Origin: Tulasnella sp. 424
Taxonomy: Eukaryota; Basidiomycota; Agaricomycetes; Cantharellales; Tulasnellaceae
DNA length: 64,000 bases
NCBI GenBank assembly: GCA_019633425.1
Contig: WSUB01000021.1
Coordinates: forward strand, 124,001-188,000
Reading direction: 5' to 3'
This document shows, piece by piece, positions 27,809-39,541 of the stretch. Within the stretch, counting starts at the first letter, position 1. Each line of letters opens with the position of its first letter. The position numbers and the translations under genes were made by a program. The notes beneath the pieces were generated by a model. The model did no database searches, was not told where the DNA came from, and saw only the letters and a program-made list of their open reading frames with translations.

Positions 27809-27818
27809 CTACTTATAC
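27809..27818 (+). promoter_or_regulatory. TATA-like core box of OPT P1
   Basis: CTACTTATAC, 64 nt before the ATG at 27882, conserved in all OPT copies with 5' ends. Confidence 0.5.
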
Positions 27819-27881
27819 TGAGTCTCGAATGCCCTCGTCCGATCCTCGGCACTTGCTACCGCTCCCGCACCCTCCAGCAGA

Positions 27882-30800
27882 ATGAAGTCACGTTCCAACC
27901 GCTCTGCACCCCCCACTTCCCGCACTGCTTCATCATATAATGCCTTTGCCTTTGCTGTTCCGCCAACTCCCCAGCTACTAGGGCCGGCCGACACGTCCGC
28001 GCCAGATCTTGAACTTGGTGCAAGGCCAAACGAAACCTCGAACTCTGGAACCCTATCAACACCATACTCCTCGCTGATTGCGACCCCTATCTCGGGAGCT
28101 GGTCCTATTACCGCACAGTCGAGGAATGAGCGCCGAACACCGGTGTCGCCTGCAAGCCAGGGATCCAGTAGCATGGTCTTACGGACGGCGTCTTCTCGAC
28201 CTCCTTTCGCCTTTTTTCCGCCTCCTGACTCGAGCTATCACAGCCGGAATAATCTACCGACACCCTTGCCACAAAATTCTCCATCGAAAGTAGAGGAGTC
28301 CGGCGATGGAGATGAAGATCAAGACGAGAAGTTCATTCGGTGGGTCTCGTGGAAGTTGGCTAGGCCATTATGGCTTAATTACAACATGCTTCTCTTAGCC
28401 CAGCGGATACCGACGTGGTACCTACGATTCCGTGCTCTTCTCTCAGCCAATCATCCCATATGATAGGGGAAGACGACTCGCCCTACCCTGAAGTCCGGGC
28501 GTCAGTCGCAAACACTGACGATCCGGATATGCCAACGTTGACCTTTCGGATGTGGTTCATTGGAATCACGTTGTGTCTTGTCAGAGGCGCTCTCAGCTTC
28601 TTTTTCTCCTTGCGATGGCCTTCTCCGACAATATCCTACACTTTGGTCATGTACGTACCAGGCGGCAACAGGCACCTGATGGAATGTAACTAACACAGAA
28701 ACTATCTCCAGAATTGTTGCATATCCCTTTGGCAAAGCGCTAGATCGTTTCCTACCCCTCAGATACTGGACTTTTCCTCGAGCTCTCCCTCTCGTCGGTG
28801 GACTTGGCTTTAGTCTAAACCCCGGCCCATTTAACATCAAAGAGCATACCCTCGTCTTCATGATGTCGTTCATCGGTGACTCTGCAATGCACGGCTTTTA
28901 TTTGATTGTCACAGTGGAGAAGCATTACGGCACTCCCCTCAGCACCGGGTGTGTGCAGTTTGTAAACTTCCGACTGGTTTTGGGTGAACGCTGACCTATC
29001 ATGCTGTAGATTCGCATTTCTATTCTTGCTCGGCACCCGAATCCCTTGCTTGGGTTTTGTATCATTCGGCCGCAGTCTCTTCATTTATCCTGCGTCCGTT
29101 ATTTGGCCGAACTCTCTACTCAGGTCCACTCTTCTAAACACTCTGCATGCCGACGAAGAGACCTGCAACGGGCAAATGACGCGGTATCGGTTCTTCATTA
29201 TTTGCGGGATGGGGGCGTTTCTCTACTATTTTCTTCCGGGTGAGATAACTTTCTCCGGCTAAATGGTACCCGGAACTGATTCCAGAGCGTCGGCATATCT
29301 GTGACAGCCTTTTATTCACGGCATTATCATCATTTTCATGGGTTTGTTGGATCAGGCCAAGTTCGTTTGATACTGTTAATACCTGGCGCTAAAGCTTACT
29401 TATAGCCTCACACAGACAATATCGTGGTCAACCAGCTTTTTGGAACGGTAACAGGCTTAGGTATGGGCCTCCTTACCTTCGACTGGAACCAGATTTCGTA
29501 TATATGTCCCCCTCTCGTCGTCCCGTGGTACGTCAACTGCGATTAAATCTATCAGTAACAGCTTTCCTATAAGTACTATCCCTCAGGTGGGCAAGTGTCA
29601 ATACAATCTTAGGTTTCGTGGTTTTCCTTTGGATTTTAGCTCCAGGTCTATATTACAACGACGTCGGCTACTTCTTACACGTTTCTTGTCGGGCTCAGCT
29701 AAAGCTTCAATTAGGTATGGAAAACGGGACATTTCCCCATAATCGGATACTCCGCATATGACCGGTTTGGCCTCCCATACAATATTCATCGTGTTCTGAC
29801 ACCGAACATGGAACTCAACGTCACAGCCTACGAGGAGTACTCGCCCGTATATCTCCCAGTAACTTTCGCCGTAATTTACCTTGTGGCTTTCATGCTGGTA
29901 ACTTCCGTGATTATCCATACCACCCTGTACGAAGGTCGCTCGATCCTGGCGCTTGTCCGGCGCACAAAGGTTGAGGGCGACGACATCCACGCTAGACTTA
30001 TGCAACGCTACCCGGAGGTTTCGAGCTACTACTACCTGGGCACCTTTGTAGTCGGATATGCCATGCTTATTGGTGCGATCAAGGTTGGTCAAACTTCCAG
30101 TTTCTATAATCTAAATTCTGACATCTTTCAAAGCTTCAAGAATTCAACGTGCCAATCTGGTCGCTTTTTTTGGCTACGCTCCTGACCTTGGTTTACTTTA
30201 TACCTTGCACATACGTATCCGCAAAAAGTGGGACTATCATACCCATCAATCTCATCGCAGAACTCATTCCTGGGGCTCTTCTACCGGGTCGACCCATTGC
30301 AAATATGGTAAGTTTTTCGGCTCAACGGAGAGTACAGTAGCTGATGCCTGGACCAGGTCTTCAAGGTATGCGCCATTGACGGTCTCGGTCACTCGATGGC
30401 ATTCCTTGAAAATCTCAAGCTTGGGCATTACCTCAAAGTTCCACCTTATGCAAGTTTTTCAGGCAGGTCTAGCTTCAAATAACTCAAGACTTACTTACTC
30501 AGCCGAAGTTATTTCAGTTCAATTCGTCGCAATCGTCATCTCAGCCTATATGCAAATCGTCGTGAAGAACGCTATATTTGCATCGGTTCCCGACATATGC
30601 CATCCCAATCAACCTCATAACCTGGTTTGCCCCCAATATAGCCTCTTCTTCTCCGCATCCATTGTTTGGTGGGAGCGATTCTTCTCAGTGCCCGCATCTG
30701 CTGACTGCTCTTAATCAAGGGGGTTGATAGGACCCACTCGGCAGTTCGGAAAGGGCTCTATACACCACTTCCAAGTGTATGGACTGGTGATCGGGGCTCT

Positions 30801-31388
30801 TCTTCCTATTCCTTTCTGGTTATGGCAGCGGAAGTACCCAAGATCCGTTCTTCGCCACTTCAACATTTCAGTATTCCTGTGCGGTGCAACCTACGCGCCG
30901 CCAGCTACCGGAGTCAATTACACATCCTATTTTATCGTAGCCTTCCTCTTCCGTGAGTGGATCCCGTGTGCACGAGATGTGTATTCCATACACTCCGATA
31001 ACAAAATTTATTACTCAGAGTATCTTCTTCGTGTCCGGCGCCATAGGCTGTGGGCGAGGTTCAATTACGTCCTGGCCGCTGCGCTGGAGGCGGGTAAGTG
31101 TCATTCCATTGGCGTCCGTGGTGCCACGAAGTACAATTAGCACTTCCCTCTCTGACATAGGTACGGGGATAAGCGTAATTATAATATTCCTGGCTCTTCA
31201 GTTGCCAAAGAATGGGCGGATATCACTAGACTGGTGGGGAAATACCGTCTGGGCTAATAGCATGTTTTTGGCTGAGTCCTTGAACCCATTCCTCAAACTC
31301 ACGCCATTTTATGCAATTGCTATTCTCTGCAGCCGCCGATGCGCTCGGAGCTCCTTACCTTCCTACCGACCCTGACAAGGGGTTCTAG
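27882..31388 (+). pseudogene. OPT-family transporter P1, probably inactivated
   Basis: Same exon plan as M1 and P2, from the ATG at 27882 (exon 1 to 28339, 59-nt-class intron, exon 2 from 28399) to the TAG at 31386-31388. Recognisable signatures include LNPGPFNIKEH, VVNQLFGT, NLIAELIPGALLPGRPI, WARFNYVLAAALEAG and a PTDPDKGF end. Two lesions are visible against P2, M1 and M2. The exon beginning near 29308 lacks one T, shifting the frame of the FLFTALSSFSWVCW membrane segment. The next splice donor has G to A at 29370 (GTAC becomes ATAC). Elsewhere the coding sequence is well preserved, so the loss is recent, or one lesion may be an assembly error. The donor change and the indel are only about 60 bp apart. 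Confidence 0.8.
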
Positions 31389-33249
31389 GCGTCCGGATAA
31401 TCTAGATCGTCCAACTCTCGTCACAGTGTTCACTTGAAAGAGTTAAGCTTAGGCGGATGGTAGACTTTATCTACTGGCTAGCTGATCCGCCTTTATGGCA
31501 TTCGGGGTGGCCATCAGCATAACCAACGTGGTCGCGAAAGGCCGTACACGACGTTCATAGACATGTTTGTTCTTGATTTTAATGTTTCGGAAACCACAAT
31601 CAAGTTTTATTACTGCTGGTTGCGCTCCCAGGCGGATCAATTGAATAGCGACAGAGCTTCATAAATTCAAAGTCAAATACGAGTCAAAAACAAGGAGCGA
31701 ATACGCACGCGTGCCAAACCAGTCGTTTCAGCCAATTTATCGGTCAGCCCATGTTCTCGCTATGCTGAGCGCCGCCTAGACCCTCCTGGTCTTCCAGCTC
31801 AAACTCTACGGACCGTTCATGCCAAGTCGGAAACAAGACATTTCTTTGAGGAACTGGCCTCGTGATTGTTTCTGGCCTTGAGGAGCTACCTCAGCTTCAG
31901 CTTTAGCGTCTATATGCGTTACTTCAAACCGATTTTGATATACCGAGCGTAGTGTGGGGGTTGGCCGTGGTCGATGCGAAGGGGTCCACACTTTCGTCAA
32001 TTGGCCATCCGTACGGATGGTAAACGGCTTTAGCGGGATGACTGTCCTCCCGCATCTAGAACTACGCCTACCGCTTCTCGGTTTCCACATTTCATGACAC
32101 AACTTATCCACGGCTCTACTCAGAATCTAAAGAAAAAGGCGAGAAACCCTTATCCTAGATTCATCCTTTAACGTGGAAGTCGTGCGATTTGGCCATTCCC
32201 TCCGTGTCACGCAGGGAACGGTGCTTCGTCCGTTCACCTAGAAAATATCAGAGCTAGGACGAGTGAAGAGCATACGTTGTTATCCGCTGCTGCAAAAGGC
32301 CTCATTCTGAGAATCCTTCTATTGCCCCACGGTGGCGCAAGTCATACGCACCCGGTGAGTGACATGTCTGCGCTCTCCAACTATATGTTTTAGGCATCCA
32401 GAAAGGCATGCGCACGAGTAATAGACCACCCGATTATTCCGGACCGCTATCCAAAGCTCATCCTCATCTGATCAGTTTCCATCTCCCACGATTCTACTCT
32501 CCGTTTGGCATAATAACTCAGGGTGCCCAGTCATCCATGGTCAATTTGTACACCAGCGGACTCTTGTCGTTATAGGTCTTGTCCCACCAGCCTAAAACGG
32601 GTAGATAGGACAAACTACAGTCACGTCCTTGAGATGGTCACAATACGCTCCGATCGTTCGGAGCTTGATCACCGGTACCTGTATTTGTCGTTGGATCCAC
32701 TCTCACCCACCAAGAGCTACAACTCAGAACAACAGCAACACACCCCATTACCGATGCAGCTATATGAAGATCTTCATAAGTAACGGACCAACCACTGCCA
32801 TACGTGCACTTTCAGCTATCCTAAATATGTACGCCCGTTGAACGTGTACTATGGTAGTCCTGAAGCGGACGTATCGAAGCCTGCAAAAGAGAGTGCCAAC
32901 GGTCGGAAGTCGATTGTTATCGATCGTCGTAGTTCGTACTATGGTCGAATATCGACTGGCGAGCGATCAGCTGTTCCGGCACAGAATCTGCAGAATGATT
33001 CTTCGCCGGTTTGTTTACCGGAAATGAATTTAAAAATAGCCCCGGCTGAGGATTATCAACAAATATGACGTTTTTGATCTACCACATCAGTTAAAGTTCG
33101 CGCATCCATCACGAGAGCCCAATAACCAGGCTAGAGCTCGGGGAAGAGAGGAGAAGAGTTTCCCTCGGTGGTGGTCCATAGGAGACACGGATTACTTTAG
33201 CTTCGCAAGGCTCAAGCTCAGGGCACGGCACGGTACTGGGTTTATATTT

Positions 33250-33420
33250 AGTGGTTTGCATAAGTTTCACCCTCGAAAATCACTTTGCCCGGCCCCACCT
33301 GCCTAAAGAAGCGCGAGGGGTACCTTTCCGGTGGTGATTAAGTGTGTCCTCCTACCTAATTAGGCAGGTGGGGCCGGGGCAAGGCAATCTTCGAGGGTGA
33401 AAACACTTATGCAAACCACT
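33250..33420. mobile_element. MITE-like foldback element, 171 bp
   Basis: Two ~55-bp near-perfect terminal inverted repeats (33250-33305 against 33360-33420). Each begins AGTGGTTTGCATAAG and includes CCCGGCCCCACCTGCC. They flank a ~54-nt loop. The colinear P1 flank (about 27615-27625) lacks the element, so it is an insertion after the tandem duplication. No coding capacity. A clear target duplication is not visible; flanks share only T-rich sequence. The DNA-transposon superfamily is not assignable. Confidence 0.75.
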
Positions 33421-33484
33421 TTGTAATTCGAGCTGCTTCCGCTGTAGGCTCGTCAGGTCGGCTCGGTTTTGGGTCCTCCGTCCA

Positions 33485-33500
33485 CCCCCCCCCCCCCCCC
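33485..33500. repeat. poly-C tract of 16 nt
   Basis: A homopolymer run immediately next to the CACGTG box upstream of OPT P2. The P1 counterpart is an interrupted C/A-rich stretch, so the run expanded after duplication or is a sequencing-length artefact. Confidence 0.7.
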
Positions 33501-33505
33501 ACGTG
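33500..33505. promoter_or_regulatory. CACGTG E-box upstream of OPT P2
   Basis: Conserved with 27709-27714 upstream of P1, including the following GACGCGGCAAAG. Confidence 0.4.
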
Positions 33506-33588
33506 ACGCGGCAAAGCCTCGCTCGACCGTCAGGCTCATCGTACAATAATACGACGACAATTGTCGCAAGTTTGCCTGCCGAAAATCT

Positions 33589-33598
33589 ACTTATACTG
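33589..33598 (+). promoter_or_regulatory. TATA-like core box of OPT P2
   Basis: CTACTTATAC, 61 nt before the ATG at 33659, conserved in the other copies. Confidence 0.5.
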
Positions 33599-33658
33599 GG
33601 TCTCGCATGTCCTCGTCCGATCTCGGCACCCGCTACCGTTCCCGCAATCTTCAGCAGA

Positions 33659-36600
33659 ATGGAGTCACGTTCCAACCGCTCTGCATCTCCCACTTCTCGC
33701 ACTGCTTCAACGTATAATGGTTTTACCTTTGCTGTTCCGCCAACTCCCCAACTATTACGGTCGGCCGATACGTCCGCGCCAGATCTTGAACTTGGTGCAA
33801 GGCCAAACGAAACTTCGAGCTCTGGAACCCTATCAACACCATACTCCTCGTTGATTGCGACCCCTATCTCGGGAGCTGGTCCTATTACCGCACAGTCGAG
33901 GAATGAGCGCCGAACACCGGTGTCGCCCGCAAGCCAGGGATCCAGCGGCATGGTCTTACGGACGGCGTCTTCTCGACCTCCTTTCGCTTTTTTCCCGCCC
34001 CCTGAGTCGAACCATCACGGCTGGACTAATCCACCGACACCCTTGTCTCAAAATTCTCCATCGAAAGCAGAGGAGTCCAGCGTTGGAGATGAAAATCAAG
34101 ACGAGAAGTTCATTCGGTGAGTCTCGTGGAAGTTGGCTCGGCCGCTATGGCTCAATAAAAACACGCTCTTCTTAGCCCAACGGATACCGACATGGTACCT
34201 ACAGCTCCGGGCTCTTCTCTCAGCCAATCACTCCATATGATAGGGGAAGACGACTCGCCCTACCCCGAAGTCCGGGCATCAGTCGCGAACACCGACGATC
34301 CGGACATGCCAACGTTGACCTTTCGAATGTGGTTCATCGGGATCACGTTGTGTCTTGTCAGAACCTCTCTCGCCCTCTTTTTCTCCCTGCGATGGCCCTC
34401 TCCGTGGATATCCGACACTTTGGTCATGTACGTTCCAGCGACAGCAGGCACTCGATGGAATATAACTAATATAAAAGCTATCTCCAGAATTGTTGCGTAT
34501 CCCTTCGGCAAAGCGCTAGATCGTTTACTACCCTTCAGATACTGGACTTTTCCTCGAGCTCTCCCTCTCGTTGGTGGACTTAGCTTTGGTCTAAACCCCG
34601 GCCCATTCAACATCAAAGAGCACACCCTTGTCTTCATAATGTCGTTCATCAGTGACCCTCCTATCTACGGCTTTATGCTGATTGTCACAGCGGAGAAACA
34701 TTACGGCACTCCCCTTGGGACCGGGTGTGTGCGGTTCGTAAAGTTCGGACTGGAGCGCTGACTTGTCGTGTGGTAGATTCGAATTTCTATTCTTGTTCGG
34801 CACCCAGCTTGCCTGCCTGGGTTCAGTAGCTTTCGGCCGCAGTCTCTTCATTTATCCTGCTTCTGTTATCTGGCCACATTCTCTGGTCAGGTCTACCCTC
34901 CTGAACACTCTTCATGCCGATGAGGAGACCCGTAACGGGCAAATGACGCGGTATAGGCTCTTCATTATTTGCGCCGCAGTGGCATTTCTCTACTGCTTTC
35001 TCCCAGGTGAGATAAACTTTCTTTAGCAAAAATGAACCTCAAACTAATCCTAGAGCGTGGGCATACATATTATAGGCTTTTTATTTACGGCGTTGTCATC
35101 ATTTTCGTGGGTTTGTTGGATCAGTCCAAGTCCGTTTGGTACTAATACTCTGGCTCCAAAGCTCACTCCCAGCCTCACATAGACAACGTAGTGGTCAACC
35201 AGCTTTTCGGAACTGTAACAGGCTTAGGTATGGGCCTCCTTACCTTCGACTGGAACCAGATATCGTATCTAGGCTCGCCTATGATTATCCCATGGTACGC
35301 CAATTGCTGCAATATCCATTCGTTATAGCTTCCTTCATCTATCCGAAAGGTGGGCAAGCGTCAACATCTTCTTGGGCTTCGTGGTTTTTCTTTGGATTTT
35401 AGCTCCAATTCTTTACTACACCGATGTTGGCAATTTTCTCGATGATTATTTTCGGGCTCAGCTGACGCTTTTATTAGGTCTGGAAGATGGGACATTTGCC
35501 CATAACCGGATACTCCGCATATGATCGGTTTGCCCTCCCATACGATATTCATCGTGTTCTGACACCCACCGTGGAACTCAACGTCACAGCATACGAGGAA
35601 TACTCGCCCGTATATCTCCCAGTAACTTTCGCCGGAACTTACCTTCTGGCTTTCATGCTGGTAACTTCCGTGATTATCCATACCATCCTTAATGAAGGTC
35701 ACGCAATCATCGCCGCTGTACGACGCACGAAGGTCGAGGAAGAGGATATCCACGCCAGACTTATGCGACGCTACCCAGAGGTTTTGAGCTACTATTACAT
35801 GAGTATTTCTGTGATCGGATTCTCCATGCTCATTGGTGCGATCAAGGTTAGTTGAACTTCCAGCTCTTAGGACCCAGATCTGACACCGTTCAAGCTTCAA
35901 GAATTTGACGTTCCAATCTGGTCAATTTTCTTGGCTACGCTCCTGGCATTGATTTACATTATACCTTGCGCATACGTATATGCAAAGAGTGGGACTGCCG
36001 TACCGATCAATCTCCTTGCAGAGCTCATTCCTGGTGCTCTTTTGCCGGGACGGCCCTTCGCAAATATGGTAGGTTTTCCGACTAAACAGAGAGTACGGTA
36101 GCTGATACCCGGACCAGGTTTTTAAAATATGCGCCATCGACGGTTTCGATCACAGCCTGACATTTCTGGAAAATCTCAAGCTTGGGCATTACCTCAAAGT
36201 TCCACCTTATGCAAGTTTCTCAGGCAGGTCTAGCTTCGAACAGCCCAAGGCTCAGTTACTCAGTCGTGATTGCCACAGTTCAACTTGTTGCCATAGTTAT
36301 CTCAACTTGTATGCAAATAGTCGTGAAGAACGCTCTATTTGCATCAGTTCCGGACATATGCGATCCCAATCAACCTCACAACCTGGTCTGCCCTGGATAT
36401 AACGTTTTCTTCACCGCGTCCATTGTCTGGTAAGAGTGGCTCCTCTCCGCCTCCGCCTCTGCTGATTTCCCTTCATCTAGGGGGTTGATAGGGACCAGTC
36501 GGCAGTTCGGAAAGGGCTCTGTATACCACTTTCAAGTCTATGGACTCATAATCGGGGCTGTTCTTCCCGTTATTATATGGTCATGGAAGCGGAAGTACCC

Positions 36601-37149
36601 AAGATCCATTCTTCGGTACTTCAATATTTCAGTCTTCCTGAGCGGTCCGACCTCCACGCCGCCAGCTACCGGGATCAACTACACATCATTTTTCATCGTA
36701 GCTTTCCTCTTCCGTGAGTGGGTTCCATGTGTATTATATGTGTATTTCATACATTCCAATAACAACCATATGGTTTAGAGTATCTTCTTCGCGTCCGGTG
36801 TCATAGGCTGTGGGCAAGGTTCAATTACATCCTAGCCTGCGCGCTGGAAGCGGGTAGGTGTTATTTCATTGTTGTGCCTAGAGCCCTGAAGGAATATTAG
36901 TGTCCTCCATTTTATACAGGTACGGGGGTAGCCGTTATTATGATATTCCTGGCTCTCCAGCTGCCCAAGGATGGGCGGATATCACTTGACTGGTGGGGGA
37001 ATACCGTCTGGGCCAACAGTACGTTTTTGGCTCTGAGTCCTTGAACTCCCTTTCTCAGCTCATTCCATCCGATGCAATTGCTATCGTTTGCAGCTGCTGA
37101 TGCCCTCGGAGTTCCCTATTATCCTACCGATCCCGACAAGGGGTTCTAG
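33659..37149 (+). CDS. OPT-family oligopeptide transporter (copy P2, apparently intact)
   Basis: Full-length OPT transporter. Exon 1 is 33659-34116 (MESRSNRSASPT...), intron 1 has a GTGAGT donor (34117-34175), exon 2 starts at 34176, and the stop is TAG at 37147-37149. Family signatures in order: GLNPGPFNIKEH, NVVVNQLFGTVTGLGM, VWKMGHLPITGY, NLLAELIPGALLPGRP, WARFNYILACALEAG, SLDWWGNTVWAN and a C-terminal PTDPDKGF. All junctions I checked keep frame, including the exon that is frameshifted in P1. Intron 2 (60 nt) has no in-frame stop, so intron retention would add 20 residues. It is the downstream member of a tandem pair. The upstream region holds a foldback element and a poly-C run not found at P1. 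Confidence 0.92.
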
Positions 37150-38069
37150 GTGTCCCAATAATCTTGATCGTCCAGCTCGCGTCACGACCTTCACTTTAAA
37201 TGGTTAAACTCTGGCGGGCAGTAGAGCTTATCTACTGGTTAGCTGATCTGCCTTTATGGCATTCGGGGTGGCAATCAGCACAACGAACGTGGTCGCGGAA
37301 GGCCGGACACGACGTTCATAGACATGCTTGTTCTTGATTTTAATGTCTCGGAAACCACGACCAAGTTTATTACTGCTGATTGCGCTCCCATGCGAATCAA
37401 TTGAATAGCGACAGCGTTTCATAAATTCAAAACCAAATAGGAGTAGAAAACAAGCTAGCAGCTGATGCGCGCACGTGCCAGACCTTGACTATCAGCCATT
37501 TCAGCCGATTTCTGTCAGCCGATGCTCTAGTTATGTTGAGCGACGCCTGGGCCCTTCTAGTCTGCCAGTTCAAACTCTACGAACCGCTCGTACCATGTCG
37601 GAAACAGGACGTTTCCTGAATGAGCAGGACGGAACGAATGTATCACTAACAGATCAAAGGAATAGACGCTCTTTAGGTAGAAAACTGACCTATAAAGTAA
37701 AACTCTTCTGGAGTGATGGTGATCTTGGGACTGTCGTAGTCTTTTAAGCCGACCCCAATCCTCTATCGAAAAGCCCAAAAAAAAAACGAAGTTAGTTCGT
37801 CAGCGGCCAAAATAAATAGCAGGGACTCAGTTCACTTACAGTGGAATGGATTCGGGGAGCGCTCCTCTGACGGATTTTAGCGGTCTTGCAAGCCTCGGTT
37901 ACGCCTTGCTGGCGCAGGTACTCCTTAAACGGAGGTCGAGTATCGAAGAACGCTGCCATATGTATAAACATAAGAGGTATCGGAGGTAGCTTCATTTCTC
38001 TCTTGAACCCCTTTTGGTCGTCCGCCCGTCAAACAGAAGAATTCATTACTTTTGCGCATAGAAGCTTAA
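37150..38069. repeat. OPT 3'-flank repeat at the start of MYND unit A
   Basis: From 37244 the sequence matches 40157 onward (tandem unit B) and 31480 onward (P1 3' flank). 37570-38000 is almost identical to 40485-40910. Open frames here are not conserved in length between the copies and are not called. Confidence 0.6.
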
Positions 38070-39541
38070 TTAAAGGACTTTAAACAGGGGGCCCACCAGA
38101 TAATTTGACAGTTCTCTGACCATCTTGCCCGTTTTGTCTTGGCCTTGATTCTCTACCATGCCATTTTTCACTTTCCCGCAGAAGTTCATCGAGTACACGA
38201 GCAGTGTGGCGTGAGGGTTCTTTCGATTGAGACGCTGACCCCAAGCGGATATAATGGATGAAGGCCCTGTGGTGTCCATGACATTTGACGTCTCAACTCG
38301 GTCAAACATGAGCTTTTGTTTGCCTTCCATCACCAAATCGAGCAGCTCCGGAAGGATGTTGAGGTCCACCGAGAAAAGTAGGACGGAGAGGTTGAATCGC
38401 CGAGCTCGGGTGATACAGTCCAGGAGCTGTTGCTTGATGTGGAAGAAGAGATTTCCGAAGTAGTCTTCGTCGGGCAATCCTTTCTGCCTCCGCGTCTTCT
38501 CGACTTCCAGTGGGTCCCATGCAAAGACAGGACTGGCATTGTCCGCCAAGAGCCATTCTGCGTCTGCTGAGTAGAGAAGTCTTCCCCACGAAGCGCCCCG
38601 GTCAGTGGCGTCTCCCTACCGAGTCATGTCAAACTAACGACTAACTTGTTCGGTTTGTTAAAAGAGTCGACGGGCTGACCGAATGGTAATAATACGCCAG
38701 TGTCCAACCAATGGGTGTACCCGACGCGATGCCGAGGGCGAAGGGACTGGTAGTAACGTTCTCGATAATCAAGCCTTTGAGGATTCATCATATTTCTTCG
38801 TCGATCCGTCTCACCCTGGACCTTGGAGTACGAGGCCGCTTTGATCCGACGGAGTAGGATGGCGACCTGCCTGGGATACCACCACTCCATCGAGGCGCTC
38901 GACGTGAAGTTCATCGCGCCGTGGAAAATATCCGGGTCCGCTTGAGCGAATTTGCTGGCACGTTCTATCCATTTTCCGACTAACTCGGATTGAGCTGAAG
39001 TCAAGGACGCGGAGTACAGAGCGTGCAACACGGCCTCCGCTGTAAGCTCCACGGAGGGACCGGATGGGTCGAGTAGCATGCAGAGGAGGACGACGTTGCG
39101 GATAGCTACTTGAGGATGGAGGTCGTTGATGACCAGGGTGCACTTGCCACTATAGTCTAGAGGGATGCCGTTAAGTGTCTTGATCATGTTTCGGAGGTCG
39201 CCCGATGCTATTTAAAGGAGAGGAGTTGGATCAAGATGTCCTGCAGTCGGCAGACGGATCGTACCGGCAAAGCACAGAGTAAGATCTTGGTTCTTGATGG
39301 AGTCGCCTTCGTTCATGGAAACGTTCAATATATCGTAGGCGGCCATATTCCCCCAGAGATAGTTGCCAGCCCTCCCAAAGTATGTGAACTTGGAGGCTGG
39401 CGAGGAGTCGTTCGGTGTCAGGAAGGACGGAGGACGGCGCTGCTTCTCGTACGTAGGGATCCATTGGTTTGACGCGTAGGGGCTAGAACAAGTGCGTTTA
39501 TGGAGCTTCCAGTGGGCAACTTGACACTCGCGAGAGCAGTA
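38070..39541 (-). CDS. MYND/DUF4470 protein, tandem copy A (N-terminus unresolved, possibly broken)
   Basis: Visible exons are 39541-39265, 39207 to about 38650, and about 38600-38070. The first encodes the second half of a MYND finger (YCSRECQVAHWKLHKRTC) and ...NYLWGNMAAYDILNVSMNEG. The second begins the DUF4470 core: CFAASGDLRNMIKTLNGIP, CTLVINDLHPQVAIRNVVLL, ...RERYYQSLRPRHRVGYTHW. The last carries the conserved C-terminal part ending LSNYLVGPLFKVL. The first MYND half upstream of the 72-nt intron (39613-39542) is degenerate (RSNIGFTASVIKSK), lacking Cys pairs, and no start codon was assigned. Between exons 2 and 3 I found no intron longer than about 30 nt that keeps frame, and copy B differs by a net 2 nt here. 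One or both copies may therefore be pseudogenes. Family function is unknown; MYND suggests protein binding. Confidence 0.6.

Larger units (their letters stand above)
25865..27881. repeat. lyase 3' region and OPT 5' flank of the first tandem unit
   Basis: 25865-26200 is T-rich 3' sequence of the lyase gene with several poly-T runs. From about 26200 the sequence is the upstream flank of OPT P1 and is colinear with 31790-33658 upstream of P2. The anchor motif (ending in AAGTCGGAAAC) starts at 26237, 31797, 37568 and 40484. No gene is conserved between the two flanks. The P2 flank has a foldback insertion absent here. Confidence 0.65.
31389..33658. repeat. OPT P1 3' flank plus P2 5' flank (second tandem unit)
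   Basis: 31470-31850 is a 3'-flank repeat also present at 37244-37620 and 40157-40530. The rest is colinear with 26200-27881. A 171-bp foldback element (33250-33420) and a 16-nt poly-C run (33485-33500) distinguish this copy. No gene is supported. Confidence 0.65.
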
